Positions 1-13,583 of a DNA stretch of 64,000 nt are shown here, piece by piece. The stretch's first letter is position 1. The number at the start of each line of letters is the position of its first letter. This DNA comes from Malurus cyaneus samueli. Lineage: Eukaryota; Chordata; Aves; Passeriformes; Maluridae. The stretch is taken from contig CM019216.1 of the NCBI GenBank assembly GCA_009741485.1, positions 43,048,253 through 43,112,252 on the forward strand. The letters are read 5' to 3'. The notes below the pieces were generated by a model. It saw only the letters and a list, made by a program, of their open reading frames with translations, had not been told where the DNA came from and made no database searches. The translations under genes were made by a program, and so were the position numbers.

Positions 1-3000
1 AACAGAAAGCAGATGAATGTCAGAGGTACAGGAGATTTGTGACATGAAAATCCTGTCCATCATTACTTCAAGCAAGAATATTGACAACATTTCCTGGTGG
101 TGTCTTCTCTTTGCCTGGGGAAATGGTTCAGGCATGCACATGGTACTGCCAGTGAACAGTTGGACTCTATGATCTTAGAGGTCTTTTCCAAGCTTAACAA
201 GTCTATGATTCTATGTACATTTCTAAGTGTTTTATCAATTACTTCCAGAAATAAGCTTAGTCCTTGACTTCGGATAGTAAAATGAAAAGCTAATGATAAC
301 TCTTGTTATTAATTAAATGCTTATTTTTACTCCTTAGCAGCCATGACCAACTTCTTTGTAGCCAGTTCACCATTTCCAGTGGTGGGTCCTGAAACTCCTC
401 TGTTCCCTCTGGGCTTTTCCTGTCCCTGAAACCAAATGAAATTTGAAGTACACAACATTTAATTGCTTGGCAACTTGAAAGTCTATGTCCCAAAGGACAG
501 TCTCACAGAGGGCCACTTGTATGAACAGACCTGACAAATCACCTGTGTTTCTGAAAGGTTTAGGGCTAATTTCATTTTTGTTTATGTTGTTACTTAAGCA
601 GATTTAATATCGCCAGGACAGTTCATGGCACCTTGTATTTTTTTAAAGGGTGATTTTTAAAACTTTGTTATACTTATTAATTGAAGTATTTTCACTCCTG
701 ACAAAACATTTTTGATTACAAGGACAATTTTTTCCTAAAAATATTACTGCTCTGACAAGGGACAGGAACTATACTAGGATTTCTGCAGATGCTTTATGCT
801 GAACGGGCAACTATTCAAGCTCATTTGGCATTTTACATGTGAGAAAGAGAAACTTTGAAGTGAGCTAATTTTTTTAAAAGGAAAATTATTCAGATTCCAT
901 TTCCACCTTAATCTATCAAAGATTTGATTTAAAAAACCAACCCACAAACCATACTGGTGGTTTTGGTTTTAAAGTGTTTTAAATCCTCTCTGAACTCATA
1001 TGCTTCTTTATCTACACAGTTGTGCCTGACAGAAGCAGATCCATGGAATATCTCGGTAGAGTACTGAAATTTCATCACTATTTGTTCAGTGTGCTGGTCA
1101 GTCACGCTGCATTTGTATTTTTTCCACATAGAGAGAAGGGGGGGTGTAGCCAGTCAATCCCCATCACATTCTGCTGATGTTAATTCTCCTGCATATTCCA
1201 TTTCCAATGTCAACATGGCCTCTGCTGTGTCACTCGAAACCCAGCTTTTTCCTTAAAATCTGTGTTACATTTCCTCTCATGACCTCACCACGCATCCACC
1301 TAAATACCTTATCCAAAATTTAATTGAGATTATAATCTGATGACTTCATTATGAATCTGACTTAACTTTCAACAGGTCTCTTGGATCCAGTGTTGGGAGA
1401 AGCCATGTTTTCATCATCCATTTGACTGGCTGGTGCTGATTTCAATGATTTCCTTTTGCACTATGTTTTACTGCAATCCTACACACATATTATATAAGTA
1501 CAATAGCTGCCATGTCTTTCCAGGTATCATTAAAGCATATATTTCATGGTTAGGTGAACACTTTTATTCACTTTTAGATTCAAGTACCCTCCGAATGCCC
1601 CATGTAAGGTATCTAGAAATATTGGATACAATAATAAGAAAGACATTTTTTGAGGTTGTTTGTATGGGAGTTCTCAGAGTTAGGAAGCAAAGAACTAGGT
1701 TTCTTTCAACAAATATTAATTTGTAGAAAGGCTATAAACTCAGAGGTTACCCAGGGAAGGGATAGGAGGAAAATGCAGAGATTTTTTGTTGAAGTATAGA
1801 GAAACCCAACATGTCTTAGCATTCAATAATAAGACTAGGACTTAGTAAACACAAAAATCCATAATAATCTGAAACAATTAGTTGCAATTATTTATACTAA
1901 AGAAATGAAATAATTATTTTCCTGTGTTAATTCTGGTAATATAACTGCCTAAGATTATCAAATTGTACATTTATATAAAAAAAAGTTTTTGGTAAAGGCT
2001 TCACTTTGGCATTTGAATGATAATGAAGTAATTCTCTTTGCAGGGCTCAATTATTAGCACATTCTATTCAGCTTTGGGGCAAAAGATGACCTTGTTTGAG
2101 CATGACCAAAGAATTTTAGTATTTCCAAAGCAGAAGGATTCAAACAGTGGTTTGGGGACAGAATTTTGAAACTACCTCTTATTGGAATTTATCTATAAGA
2201 AGTCCCAGAAGAGTAGAAGAGGGACATGGAGTCGCAACTCACCCTATTTGATAGGATGCACCCATCTGTATTTGGTAAACACACTATTTTTGTTCATCTT
2301 AACCTTGCTTGCACTAAAGGTGACCTCAATAGGATTAGAAAAATAATAGGCCTTTTATTCCTTGAAGAAAAAATTCTTAAAAGTGACATAATGACCTGTC
2401 CCATGAACTGGGCTATATCATCTCATGTTGATAAGGTTTTGAATGATATTTCATGGACTATCGAAAGTATAACAGGATGTGTCTCTGTACGGAATGTTTT
2501 GGGAGTTGTCAATTCAGCTGTTTGCTGACTGTAAATTTTTTGAATGACTAATATTATTTAGGAAATTTTCCTTTGCAGGAAAAAAGTGGTGAGCATGCCT
2601 CAAACATATGGAACCAAAGGAAGTGTGCAGCCAAATTAATCTGGGAAAGCTAATGTCAGTTACAAGGCCAAATCTTCTGTGTATGGGAAAGATATTTACA
2701 AGGCAAAGGAGTATCCCAGTTGCAGAGTAGATCACATCATACACAAATCACATTTGTGGGTCTCAGTTTCCACATGCTATGATAAAATTTCTTCAAAATA
2801 TATAGGATACCATGGAGACTGAGACAAAGCCCTTAATCCTTACTTTGCTGGTGCTGACAGAACAGATCTCTAGACATACATGGGATGTTTACATGCAGGA
2901 GACAGGACTGGTGTGCACAAAGGGATAAAATGTTGCATGTCTGTAGCAGTCCAACTTCTTATAATAATACAACAGGATATTAATTTGCTGAACTGGCTTT

Positions 3001-3871
3001 AATTCAACTTCAAAAATATGAGCTTTAGGGCATGCTTATCATGAGGCACATAACTTTACACAAAGAATACAAAACCAGTGAATGGCTTCATGTCTAGAAT
3101 AGAAGAAAGTTAGCTTAGAAAAGATTTATAGCCTACAGATTAACTACACAAATGTAAGGAAGTGTGAGCCTTTTATCTTCTATGCACTTGTATTAAAATG
3201 CTGAGGCAAGTCTGAGAATCTTCTTGGACAGGGCTCCATTCTTTTTCTTCTGTTTCTCATTCCATATGTTTCTAGTGCCATATGCTTCTTCTAGTGTTCT
3301 TACTGCATACGAACAATTTTTATGTTAGAGTTGTACCAGCAATTTGTACTTGGCTGTTGTTTTGATTGTATAGGTCACAGATTACTGATCCACATCCGTA
3401 CAGCAGGAATTGTTCAGGCAGAGGTTTTAGCCAAATTATTGTGTTTCATGGGCTGCTGTCAGTAGGATCTGGTGCCAGTCCATGCTGGTGACCTTTGGAA
3501 ACATTGTGCCATTATTCTAGGGTCACAGACATGTTCCACTTGCAGGGGGTGCTAGATAGCGTGCACCAAATCAAGGGGATGATGGGATATTTCCCTTTAC
3601 AAATTCCACACCAAGCAAAGTTTCTCCCAGACTGATTCCAGGCAGAGCTACCATCCTTGCTCCCTTCCTCTGGGTCTCAGAAGGGTCTTGTGCTGGGGCC
3701 ACCCATGGTAAGAAGAGGAGGGGTTGTTACTGGCATGCCCAGAAAGGGGCTCACCAAGCACTAACAATGCTGCATTGCACCAAGGCAACCCCGCAGACCC
3801 AGACTGACTTGTGATAAAGCCAAGGGTATGTCTGCGTCCTGAGTACTTAAGGGGAACACTGTGCTACTCTG
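1..3871 (+). repeat. Direct duplication, copy 1 (ends at scaffold gap)
   Basis: This block matches 9713-13583 base for base in the same orientation at a constant offset of 9712, with no insertion or deletion seen. By eye I found 10 substitutions, at copy-1 positions 2233, 3068, 3146, 3416, 3426, 3427, 3519, 3520, 3652 and 3751, about 0.26 percent. Nine of the ten lie in the last 804 bases, next to the gap. The block holds only short chance open frames, the longest 100 codons (2226-2528). That frame carries one Ser/Leu difference between copies, caused by a CpG to TpG change at 2233. No coding homology is recognised. The window starts inside the match, so the duplication may extend further left. 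It is probably a retained haplotig or contig overlap; a young segmental duplication is the alternative. Confidence 0.95.
133..215 (+). mobile_element. CR1 LINE 3'-end relic (in copy 1)
   Basis: The sequence around 156-200 follows the typical CR1 3' untranslated end: a TTGGACT...ATGATCTTAGAGGTC block, then TTTTCCAA, then the terminal repeat TCTATGATTCTATG ending near 215. The part before 156 (a CATGG...TGCC stretch) is more diverged. Only this terminal piece is visible, so it is a strongly 5'-truncated, old copy on the plus strand with no coding part. It occurs again in copy 2 because it lies inside the duplicated block. Confidence 0.6.
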
Positions 3872-3971
3872 NNNNNNNNNNNNNNNNNNNNNNNNNNNNN
3901 NNNNNNNNNNNNNNNNNNNNNNNNNNNNNNNNNNNNNNNNNNNNNNNNNNNNNNNNNNNNNNNNNNNNNNN
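3872..3971. other. Assembly gap, exactly 100 N
   Basis: A run of exactly 100 undetermined bases, the conventional placeholder for a join of unknown length between contigs. It follows the last base of copy 1 directly. Sequence after the gap (3972 onward) does not match what follows copy 2 (13584 onward), so the gap is not simply a break inside two otherwise parallel copies. The join between 3871 and 3972 should not be treated as real adjacency. Confidence 0.98.
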
Positions 3972-6900
3972 TTCTAAGATATAAGGACCCATGTCTTGCA
4001 CGACCCCTGCAGCAAATACACTGCCTGTTTTATAGCGTTCATATGATAGTGTCAGATACTCTACTGACTCACCTAAAGGGTAGAAGTGCACACTGAGGTT
4101 ATATTCTCTATCTTTCACCCACAGCCTTTGCTTGTAATCTTTCCATTCATATATGTCCTCATTTCAAGACACCTTCTCTATCATAATCATAAAAACTCTC
4201 CACACCAGATATGAAATATTCTGTGATTGAGCATCGTGTCTCTGACATATCTGTGCACTGCAATACAATAAGTGAACATAAAGTCTGCATGCACTATATG
4301 TATGGAGGGGAAAGACCATTTATGCCATTTTTTTCGGACGAAGCATGCCTGCTAAAAAAATGGAGAAAACTTGCCTTGAGACATGACACTTCAAAGTGAA
4401 TTGTGGCAGCAAAGGATTTCAATGCAGTCAGAGATCTTACAGCTTTCCAAAGGGTTTATTTAATTTTCCTATCAGTGCAGTAGCCCGGGGCGATAGCATC
4501 AGTCAAAACATGATGCTTCTCCTTTTCCACTACATCTCCCTGCCTTTCACAGCACCTCCCCTGCCCTGATCCAAAGGGCTCAGAGAAGCAGCATCAATGA
4601 ACGTGGTCAATGAAGTACTAAAAGGCTCTTCCCCCGCACCAAAATACTAAAACCTGAGGGATGTGAGGAAATGAGAGTGGGCTGCTGCTGTCAGTGATAC
4701 AGACTGGGGTCCCTGCTGGCCTGTGCCCGTGCTCTGCTGTCATTCCCTGTCTGCCTGTCCCCCGGAGACAGTGCTGGGCTGAACCAGCAGGGCCATCCAT
4801 CATTAACAGGCGGGGTGTAATGACTTGCTGTGCATCTCAGAAAGGCAGAGCAAGAGGGAAGAGGCAGTTTAAATTTCACCAAAGCTGGGGTGGTGTCAGG
4901 AGAGGTTTAATCAGACGGCAGGCTCTCCTGATTGCATATTCTAGTGTCAGCTCCCAGACAAGCTGATATTCTGGGCTCTCCCTGAGGTTAGTCTGGAGTC
5001 AGTCAAAATATAAAACATGAATATGGAGAGCAGTAATCTCTGCTTTGCCAGATCAGAAGCATTTAAAATCGAATGCCCTGCTTGACAGTTCTTTCAACAC
5101 GGTCCTGTGTTCTGAGAAGTCATTTATTTCTGTATTTTGCTCCTGTAAATATGTAATTAATGCTGGTACTGTGTTTAGGATTCAGCAGGGAGTGTGAATC
5201 TCTGTGATAGGAAGCTAACAAAAGCAAAAGGGCTAAATCCTGATTTCAAATAGGTGGTAACACAGCGACTCAACACAAAGCACAGCCTCTTTGGAAACTG
5301 AAACCACAGGAGACATCATCTTAAATGAAATGTTAGACTTTGTCTTAAATGAAATGTTAGTGTCTGTGTGAAGCAGACTGTCTCCACTGAGGCATGAAAC
5401 AGTTTCCTCATGGAAAATCATTCACTGACATCTTTAAGGGACTGGGCTTTAAAATTTCTCTCCCTGTATAACTGGAAGTACCATTCTGCAGTGTGCTCAC
5501 AGAGGGTTGGAAAGAAATTAAGTTACAATTATATTACACTTATTATAAAATTAAAATGATATTTTTCTCTATCTCTACTTGGCCTACTGTATATCCTTTG
5601 TTGCAGGAGTCCCATAGCAGTGAAATGAGAGTCACATTGAGCTTGGACTCAATATGTGCAGAAACAAGGTTACTGAGCTAGATAACTCCAGAGATAACTT
5701 TTCCCAGAGTTGCACTACTTCCTGAGATCTGTTCTGTTCCAAAGTGATGTGTCAGAAAGAAATGTGACATTTTTTCCCTGCTGTGTGACCATCTGAGATA
5801 ATTTTATTTACTTCTGCGAGAGTCCATGTGTTACACTTCACTGTATAAGCAGAGTGCTGACACTGGAACAACCTCGTGGTATTTCCAAACTTTATGGACT
5901 TGAAAATAACTCAGTGCACAGGAATGCATTTACAGAGATAATATGTTGTCCAGTTGGAGGTACTTAAATGCAGGCACAGTGAACATCTGCAAAATGTAAT
6001 TGTAATGCTGCAATACCTTACTGAACAGCTGTGGCAGAATAAAATTGCCGATTTTATAGACTTTGTTTTGGTGATGTGATATATACTCTTTATTGAGCCT
6101 TGGATATACTGAACAACGCATGCTCCCATGAATGGAAGTTACATACAAACACTTAGGAATGAAATAAATGCATTATAATGCCTTTAGCTTGAGTAAATAG
6201 GAGTGGATACAGCCAGCATGGTCAGAGGCTGCTGGATTCTGAAAAAAATGCAGCTGTAGCTTTCCTTTTGTTTTGCATTGCCTCTGTGGTGAATTCTCTC
6301 CACTGAAGGGCAGATGCAATAAAAATATACATTAATAATATCTTATCTGTATAATTTTTCAGAAAATGACCTGCAAAACTGGACAACATGGTGCAGTGAA
6401 TCTAATTTAATCAAAACAGTGTGGATGATGATAGATGGTATGTGACTTCAGGGGAAACATCATTGTTCAATAGGAGTTCTTGCAGCTTAATGTTGCATAC
6501 AATAGTTAGTAACTACCAGGTGAAAAATCTTTCTTTTTTTTGGGAAAGGCTGTTCTATGGAAACTGCTAAGAATGCTCAACAGAAATGACTGGCTTAACT
6601 AGCTTTGGAATGAAGTGTTGTGATCCAAACATTTTACAGTCAGAAACTGCTGCTCTGAACTTCCCACTTTGCATTTTGGAACATCAAAAATGTTCCATAT
6701 TTACTCTTGTTCTAGATTCTAGGCATTGGTTACCAAATTATTCCCTTTCAAAATGTTGTAAATCTTCTTCCAGGCTTCTCTCAAAGGAAGACTTAGAATG
6801 GACTGAAGTAAATCTGACAAAACATTGGAGGATGCTTTCATTATCAGGTGACTGGCAAACAAAATGGGGGATGGAAATCAGTATTGATACAGTGAGAGTT

Positions 6901-9712
6901 AGGTGTGTGGGAAGAAAATACCTGAGTTTTGTGTGCTTAATAATTGTCTTTTTCCAGTTGGAAGAAGGAATAAATAGTTACTGTGGGCAGCTTTGTGCCA
7001 GTGCCAGCTCCATGCCCAGTGCCAGCCAGAGAGGTTACAGAAGGGTGGAAACAGTCAGGGAAGGAAAAAAAAATCAGTTTTCCTCTCAGAGAGAATCAGC
7101 TGTGAAATGGGGAAAGGTACAGGCAAAGGTGACTGGTGGCCTCTGTAAGGGGAGAGAGAAATACACTAACACACGAATATTTTTCAGTACAGAAAGAAAT
7201 TATCAAAGGGAGGGGTGACAGCAAAAAACAACATTGTGAACTGGAAGTGCTATTTACTGCTTTTCATAACAGAGCAACTAATAGAACCAAATTAAATAGT
7301 GAGACAAAAAGTCCAAGACAGACAAGAATACTTTTCTCTCTCAAATTTTCAAGGCTGCATAAATGTACTGTCAGTGGACTAGGTACCATTACTGTAGATT
7401 TTTTTATTAGTTGCTGTTATATTTTTTCTAGGAACTTTGGAATTGCAATAAAGTCACAGTATGATGCAATAAGACATTTAATCAATCCAGCAGTTCAACT
7501 TGAAATTAAATTTACTGTGTGAAAACATGCTTTCCAAAACATAGCTGAAGAAATGAAGTAGCCTTTAACCAATTTCAAAGCAGCTCAGTCTGAAAATATT
7601 GCTGTAGTGCTACCTTGGACTCTTAAGCTTTGTTCACAGTGAATGGCCTTGAAATTACAAAAATTGATTCAGTTCAATTCACATGCTCAGAAAATATATT
7701 CTGTCAAAACACTTCTCCATGCTATTTCCCGTAATGAAGGGTTTGTATCTGAAATATAGTTGTTAAAAATGAAACAAGTTTTCATTGAATTTTTGAACAC
7801 AAACAAGAAAATTGCTATTTTTTGCTGTAAACACTTGACTTTATATTGTCTAGTTAATATGCTGGCTACACTTGCCCTATGTAGAAGAAATTCAATGTAC
7901 CTCTCTGTCTTGTCCTTAAACATTGCAGGAAGTTTTCTCAACTCGTAAAGATGCAGTGAGATTGGGGCTCCTTTTTGATTTTTATATCACTTCACCTTCC
8001 TCCATGACTATTTGCAGCAAATATGAGGCACGGGCATGGTTGCTACCCCATTGCAAAGTGGAACTGTAATGTTTGCACTTAGCAGAGTTTTATATGGTCA
8101 TGTATCAGCCTGTAAAGGAGTCTTGTGTAGACTCCAGGTACAGATCTTCTCTGAACAGTGAATTCCTTAGATACTGCAAACCTTAAAGCAAGGAAAAGAG
8201 ACACAAGAGGACAGTATACTGAATGAAAATAATGAACTGAAAATACTGATTAGTAAATGCATGAGCTATTGCCCTTAAATCAGAGATAAAGGTTAGTTCT
8301 GGATGGATAGAAGATGACTGTGAAAATTCCTTTAGCCTCTAGGTACCTTGCATCTCAGCTTCCTCCCTGTTGCTAGGCATGATTTCAGTTACTGAGCTCT
8401 GCGCAAAATGTGTCTTCTTCTCACCACACCTTAAAACAAAACCAATCCAAAGTGAGTTTCAACAAGTCTTAGTGGAGCTGTTAAATTTGTGTTGTGGCCA
8501 ATACCCCACAAAGAAGAAATCATGTGCTTCTCTTCAGGTCTCCTGCAAGTGAAAAGTGCCAACTTTAGGTGCCCTTTGGGTTAGGCTGTGGGTGACAGAA
8601 GGTGTGCGATTCATGCTGATATATAGATTTCAGTTGTGATAAGAACAGGACATGCATATAGTTTAAAGTTTCCAGAATTTTTATTTAAAATAAAGTCTTA
8701 TATGGAAAAGGAAGTGAACATTTTTCCATTCAGTTTTAAATTTCAGTATAAATATGAATGCGTTTGCCAAAACTAGAGAGACTTATAAATTATACAGGAG
8801 ATATGGAAGTGATAAGGAGATGTGAAACACTTGCAATCAGGGAGAAAAGCAATACATTAATTGTCTGAAATTAAATAAGTAGAAAATTAGTCAAGAAAGT
8901 ATTTTAATGGTGAGTCATAGCGAAGTACAAAACAATCCTCCTAAAAAAACTAGTGGAAGAACCTTCCTCTGGGAATTTTAAATGCAATCTGGAGAAATGG
9001 TAGGAATATAGTCTTAGCTGCTACATTTAAAAAGGTGTGCAGACTAGGTGACCTAATTAAAAGATAAGACATGACAAAGTGTGCATTATGGTCTTGCAAT
9101 AACATACTTTGGTGCCTTTGCATGTAAGACAGAGTACACAAAGCTGTTAAACATTGTGGTGTGTCATCACAATGACAACCCTTTTTTTAAGGGCTTACAA
9201 CCCTTAGACGCCCTCAAATCTTGTTGCTAAAATATTCATTTCCAAAGGTAAACTGTCAGTTATTAGAAAGAAAAATATTCCCTGTGTAAAGCAATGAATT
9301 TTTTTTCTTTAATGCACTATAAGATCGTATCAAGGGAAATTGTCTAGACAGGGTTTATTTTACTAATTCTCAATGACAATAATAATTAACGAGTTAACAA
9401 AAATGTGGTGGAATGCAAACATTTAATACTTAATGTTGAAACTGAAATGCATGTGGGAGGAAGGGCTGCTTGGGAGAGGGGACCTACAACCTCATTAGGG
9501 TTTCCTGCTACCCTTCTCCCTGACACTATTGCTCTCTGAAGGTAAAAACATCGAAGAAATAGTACAGAGATGATGGTTCCATTTAGTGACTGACATCTTG
9601 CAAGGTTCAGACACAGAATTTTTTTTCTGAGTTTCAGGAGTGGGTTTTTTTCCCCCATTTTCAAACATCCCCACCCCCCAGCTTCCCACACAGATGTCTG
9701 CTCGCTGCTAGA
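3972..9712. other. Single-copy non-coding stretch between the two copies
   Basis: About 5.7 kb of mainly AT-rich sequence with a slightly GC-richer patch at 4480-4980. No interspersed repeat was recognised. The longest open frame in the whole window lies here, at 6586-7218 on the plus strand (210 codons), partly overlapped in another frame by 7136-7522 (128 codons). Neither encodes a domain I recognise, and both have the mixed composition of translated non-coding DNA, so they are not annotated as genes. A minus-strand open frame running into the gap at 3972-4118 is also unrecognised. Confidence 0.6.
5320..5360 (+). repeat. Short tandem duplication, 24-bp period
   Basis: The 17-base string CTTAAATGAAATGTTAG occurs at 5320-5336 and again at 5344-5360, separated by seven bases. 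This gives two copies of a 24-bp unit, a typical replication-slippage duplication. There is no sign of function. Confidence 0.85.
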
Positions 9713-12700
9713 AACAGAAAGCAGATGAATGTCAGAGGTACAGGAGATTTGTGACATGAAAATCCTGTCCATCATTACTTCAAGCAAGAATATTGACAAC
9801 ATTTCCTGGTGGTGTCTTCTCTTTGCCTGGGGAAATGGTTCAGGCATGCACATGGTACTGCCAGTGAACAGTTGGACTCTATGATCTTAGAGGTCTTTTC
9901 CAAGCTTAACAAGTCTATGATTCTATGTACATTTCTAAGTGTTTTATCAATTACTTCCAGAAATAAGCTTAGTCCTTGACTTCGGATAGTAAAATGAAAA
10001 GCTAATGATAACTCTTGTTATTAATTAAATGCTTATTTTTACTCCTTAGCAGCCATGACCAACTTCTTTGTAGCCAGTTCACCATTTCCAGTGGTGGGTC
10101 CTGAAACTCCTCTGTTCCCTCTGGGCTTTTCCTGTCCCTGAAACCAAATGAAATTTGAAGTACACAACATTTAATTGCTTGGCAACTTGAAAGTCTATGT
10201 CCCAAAGGACAGTCTCACAGAGGGCCACTTGTATGAACAGACCTGACAAATCACCTGTGTTTCTGAAAGGTTTAGGGCTAATTTCATTTTTGTTTATGTT
10301 GTTACTTAAGCAGATTTAATATCGCCAGGACAGTTCATGGCACCTTGTATTTTTTTAAAGGGTGATTTTTAAAACTTTGTTATACTTATTAATTGAAGTA
10401 TTTTCACTCCTGACAAAACATTTTTGATTACAAGGACAATTTTTTCCTAAAAATATTACTGCTCTGACAAGGGACAGGAACTATACTAGGATTTCTGCAG
10501 ATGCTTTATGCTGAACGGGCAACTATTCAAGCTCATTTGGCATTTTACATGTGAGAAAGAGAAACTTTGAAGTGAGCTAATTTTTTTAAAAGGAAAATTA
10601 TTCAGATTCCATTTCCACCTTAATCTATCAAAGATTTGATTTAAAAAACCAACCCACAAACCATACTGGTGGTTTTGGTTTTAAAGTGTTTTAAATCCTC
10701 TCTGAACTCATATGCTTCTTTATCTACACAGTTGTGCCTGACAGAAGCAGATCCATGGAATATCTCGGTAGAGTACTGAAATTTCATCACTATTTGTTCA
10801 GTGTGCTGGTCAGTCACGCTGCATTTGTATTTTTTCCACATAGAGAGAAGGGGGGGTGTAGCCAGTCAATCCCCATCACATTCTGCTGATGTTAATTCTC
10901 CTGCATATTCCATTTCCAATGTCAACATGGCCTCTGCTGTGTCACTCGAAACCCAGCTTTTTCCTTAAAATCTGTGTTACATTTCCTCTCATGACCTCAC
11001 CACGCATCCACCTAAATACCTTATCCAAAATTTAATTGAGATTATAATCTGATGACTTCATTATGAATCTGACTTAACTTTCAACAGGTCTCTTGGATCC
11101 AGTGTTGGGAGAAGCCATGTTTTCATCATCCATTTGACTGGCTGGTGCTGATTTCAATGATTTCCTTTTGCACTATGTTTTACTGCAATCCTACACACAT
11201 ATTATATAAGTACAATAGCTGCCATGTCTTTCCAGGTATCATTAAAGCATATATTTCATGGTTAGGTGAACACTTTTATTCACTTTTAGATTCAAGTACC
11301 CTCCGAATGCCCCATGTAAGGTATCTAGAAATATTGGATACAATAATAAGAAAGACATTTTTTGAGGTTGTTTGTATGGGAGTTCTCAGAGTTAGGAAGC
11401 AAAGAACTAGGTTTCTTTCAACAAATATTAATTTGTAGAAAGGCTATAAACTCAGAGGTTACCCAGGGAAGGGATAGGAGGAAAATGCAGAGATTTTTTG
11501 TTGAAGTATAGAGAAACCCAACATGTCTTAGCATTCAATAATAAGACTAGGACTTAGTAAACACAAAAATCCATAATAATCTGAAACAATTAGTTGCAAT
11601 TATTTATACTAAAGAAATGAAATAATTATTTTCCTGTGTTAATTCTGGTAATATAACTGCCTAAGATTATCAAATTGTACATTTATATAAAAAAAAGTTT
11701 TTGGTAAAGGCTTCACTTTGGCATTTGAATGATAATGAAGTAATTCTCTTTGCAGGGCTCAATTATTAGCACATTCTATTCAGCTTTGGGGCAAAAGATG
11801 ACCTTGTTTGAGCATGACCAAAGAATTTTAGTATTTCCAAAGCAGAAGGATTCAAACAGTGGTTTGGGGACAGAATTTTGAAACTACCTCTTATTGGAAT
11901 TTATCTATAAGAAGTCCCAGAAGAGTAGAAGAGGGACATGGAGTTGCAACTCACCCTATTTGATAGGATGCACCCATCTGTATTTGGTAAACACACTATT
12001 TTTGTTCATCTTAACCTTGCTTGCACTAAAGGTGACCTCAATAGGATTAGAAAAATAATAGGCCTTTTATTCCTTGAAGAAAAAATTCTTAAAAGTGACA
12101 TAATGACCTGTCCCATGAACTGGGCTATATCATCTCATGTTGATAAGGTTTTGAATGATATTTCATGGACTATCGAAAGTATAACAGGATGTGTCTCTGT
12201 ACGGAATGTTTTGGGAGTTGTCAATTCAGCTGTTTGCTGACTGTAAATTTTTTGAATGACTAATATTATTTAGGAAATTTTCCTTTGCAGGAAAAAAGTG
12301 GTGAGCATGCCTCAAACATATGGAACCAAAGGAAGTGTGCAGCCAAATTAATCTGGGAAAGCTAATGTCAGTTACAAGGCCAAATCTTCTGTGTATGGGA
12401 AAGATATTTACAAGGCAAAGGAGTATCCCAGTTGCAGAGTAGATCACATCATACACAAATCACATTTGTGGGTCTCAGTTTCCACATGCTATGATAAAAT
12501 TTCTTCAAAATATATAGGATACCATGGAGACTGAGACAAAGCCCTTAATCCTTACTTTGCTGGTGCTGACAGAACAGATCTCTAGACATACATGGGATGT
12601 TTACATGCAGGAGACAGGACTGGTGTGCACAAAGGGATAAAATGTTGCATGTCTGTAGCAGTCCAACTTCTTATAATAATACAACAGGATATTAATTTGC

Positions 12701-13583
12701 TGAACTGGCTTTAATTCAACTTCAAAAATATGAGCTTTAGGGCATGCTTATCATGAGGCACATAACTTTACACAAAGAACACAAAACCAGTGAATGGCTT
12801 CATGTCTAGAATAGAAGAAAGTTAGCTTAGAAAAGATTTATAGCCTACAGATTAACTGCACAAATGTAAGGAAGTGTGAGCCTTTTATCTTCTATGCACT
12901 TGTATTAAAATGCTGAGGCAAGTCTGAGAATCTTCTTGGACAGGGCTCCATTCTTTTTCTTCTGTTTCTCATTCCATATGTTTCTAGTGCCATATGCTTC
13001 TTCTAGTGTTCTTACTGCATACGAACAATTTTTATGTTAGAGTTGTACCAGCAATTTGTACTTGGCTGTTGTTTTGATTGTATAGGTCACAGATTACTGA
13101 TCCACATCCGTACAGCAGGAATTGTTCGGGCAGAGGTGCTAGCCAAATTATTGTGTTTCATGGGCTGCTGTCAGTAGGATCTGGTGCCAGTCCATGCTGG
13201 TGACCTTTGGAAACATTGTGCCATTATTCTGTGGTCACAGACATGTTCCACTTGCAGGGGGTGCTAGATAGCGTGCACCAAATCAAGGGGATGATGGGAT
13301 ATTTCCCTTTACAAATTCCACACCAAGCAAAGTTTCTCCCAGACTGATTCCAGGCAGAGCTACGATCCTTGCTCCCTTCCTCTGGGTCTCAGAAGGGTCT
13401 TGTGCTGGGGCCACCCATGGTAAGAAGAGGAGGGGTTGTTACTGGCATGCCCAGAAAGGGGCACACCAAGCACTAACAATGCTGCATTGCACCAAGGCAA
13501 CCCCGCAGACCCAGACTGACTTGTGATAAAGCCAAGGGTATGTCTGCGTCCTGAGTACTTAAGGGGAACACTGTGCTACTCTG
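9713..13583 (+). repeat. Direct duplication, copy 2 (continuous with flanks)
   Basis: The second copy of the block at 1-3871. Here the sequence is uninterrupted on both sides: single-copy DNA leads in from 3972-9712 and continues from 13584. That makes copy 2 the more trustworthy version of the locus and copy 1 the candidate artefact. At 11945 this copy has T where copy 1 has C in a CpG, which looks like ordinary deamination and suggests an allele rather than a sequencing error. Near the right end, paired adjacent changes at 13138-13139 and 13231-13232 look more like low-quality consensus at the contig end of copy 1. No gene is seen inside. Confidence 0.95.
9845..9927 (+). mobile_element. CR1 LINE 3'-end relic (in copy 2)
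   Basis: The copy-2 counterpart of the relic at 133-215. It has the same CR1-type 3' end (TTGGACT...ATGATCTTAGAGGTC, then the TCTATGATTCTATG terminal repeat). It arose by duplication of the block, or by the assembly, and is not an independent insertion. Confidence 0.6.

Noticed and set aside
2226..2528. 100-codon frame present in both copies of the duplication
   Set aside because: Presence in both copies only reflects duplication of the DNA. It has no recognisable domain, and a 100-codon frame is unremarkable in a window of this size.
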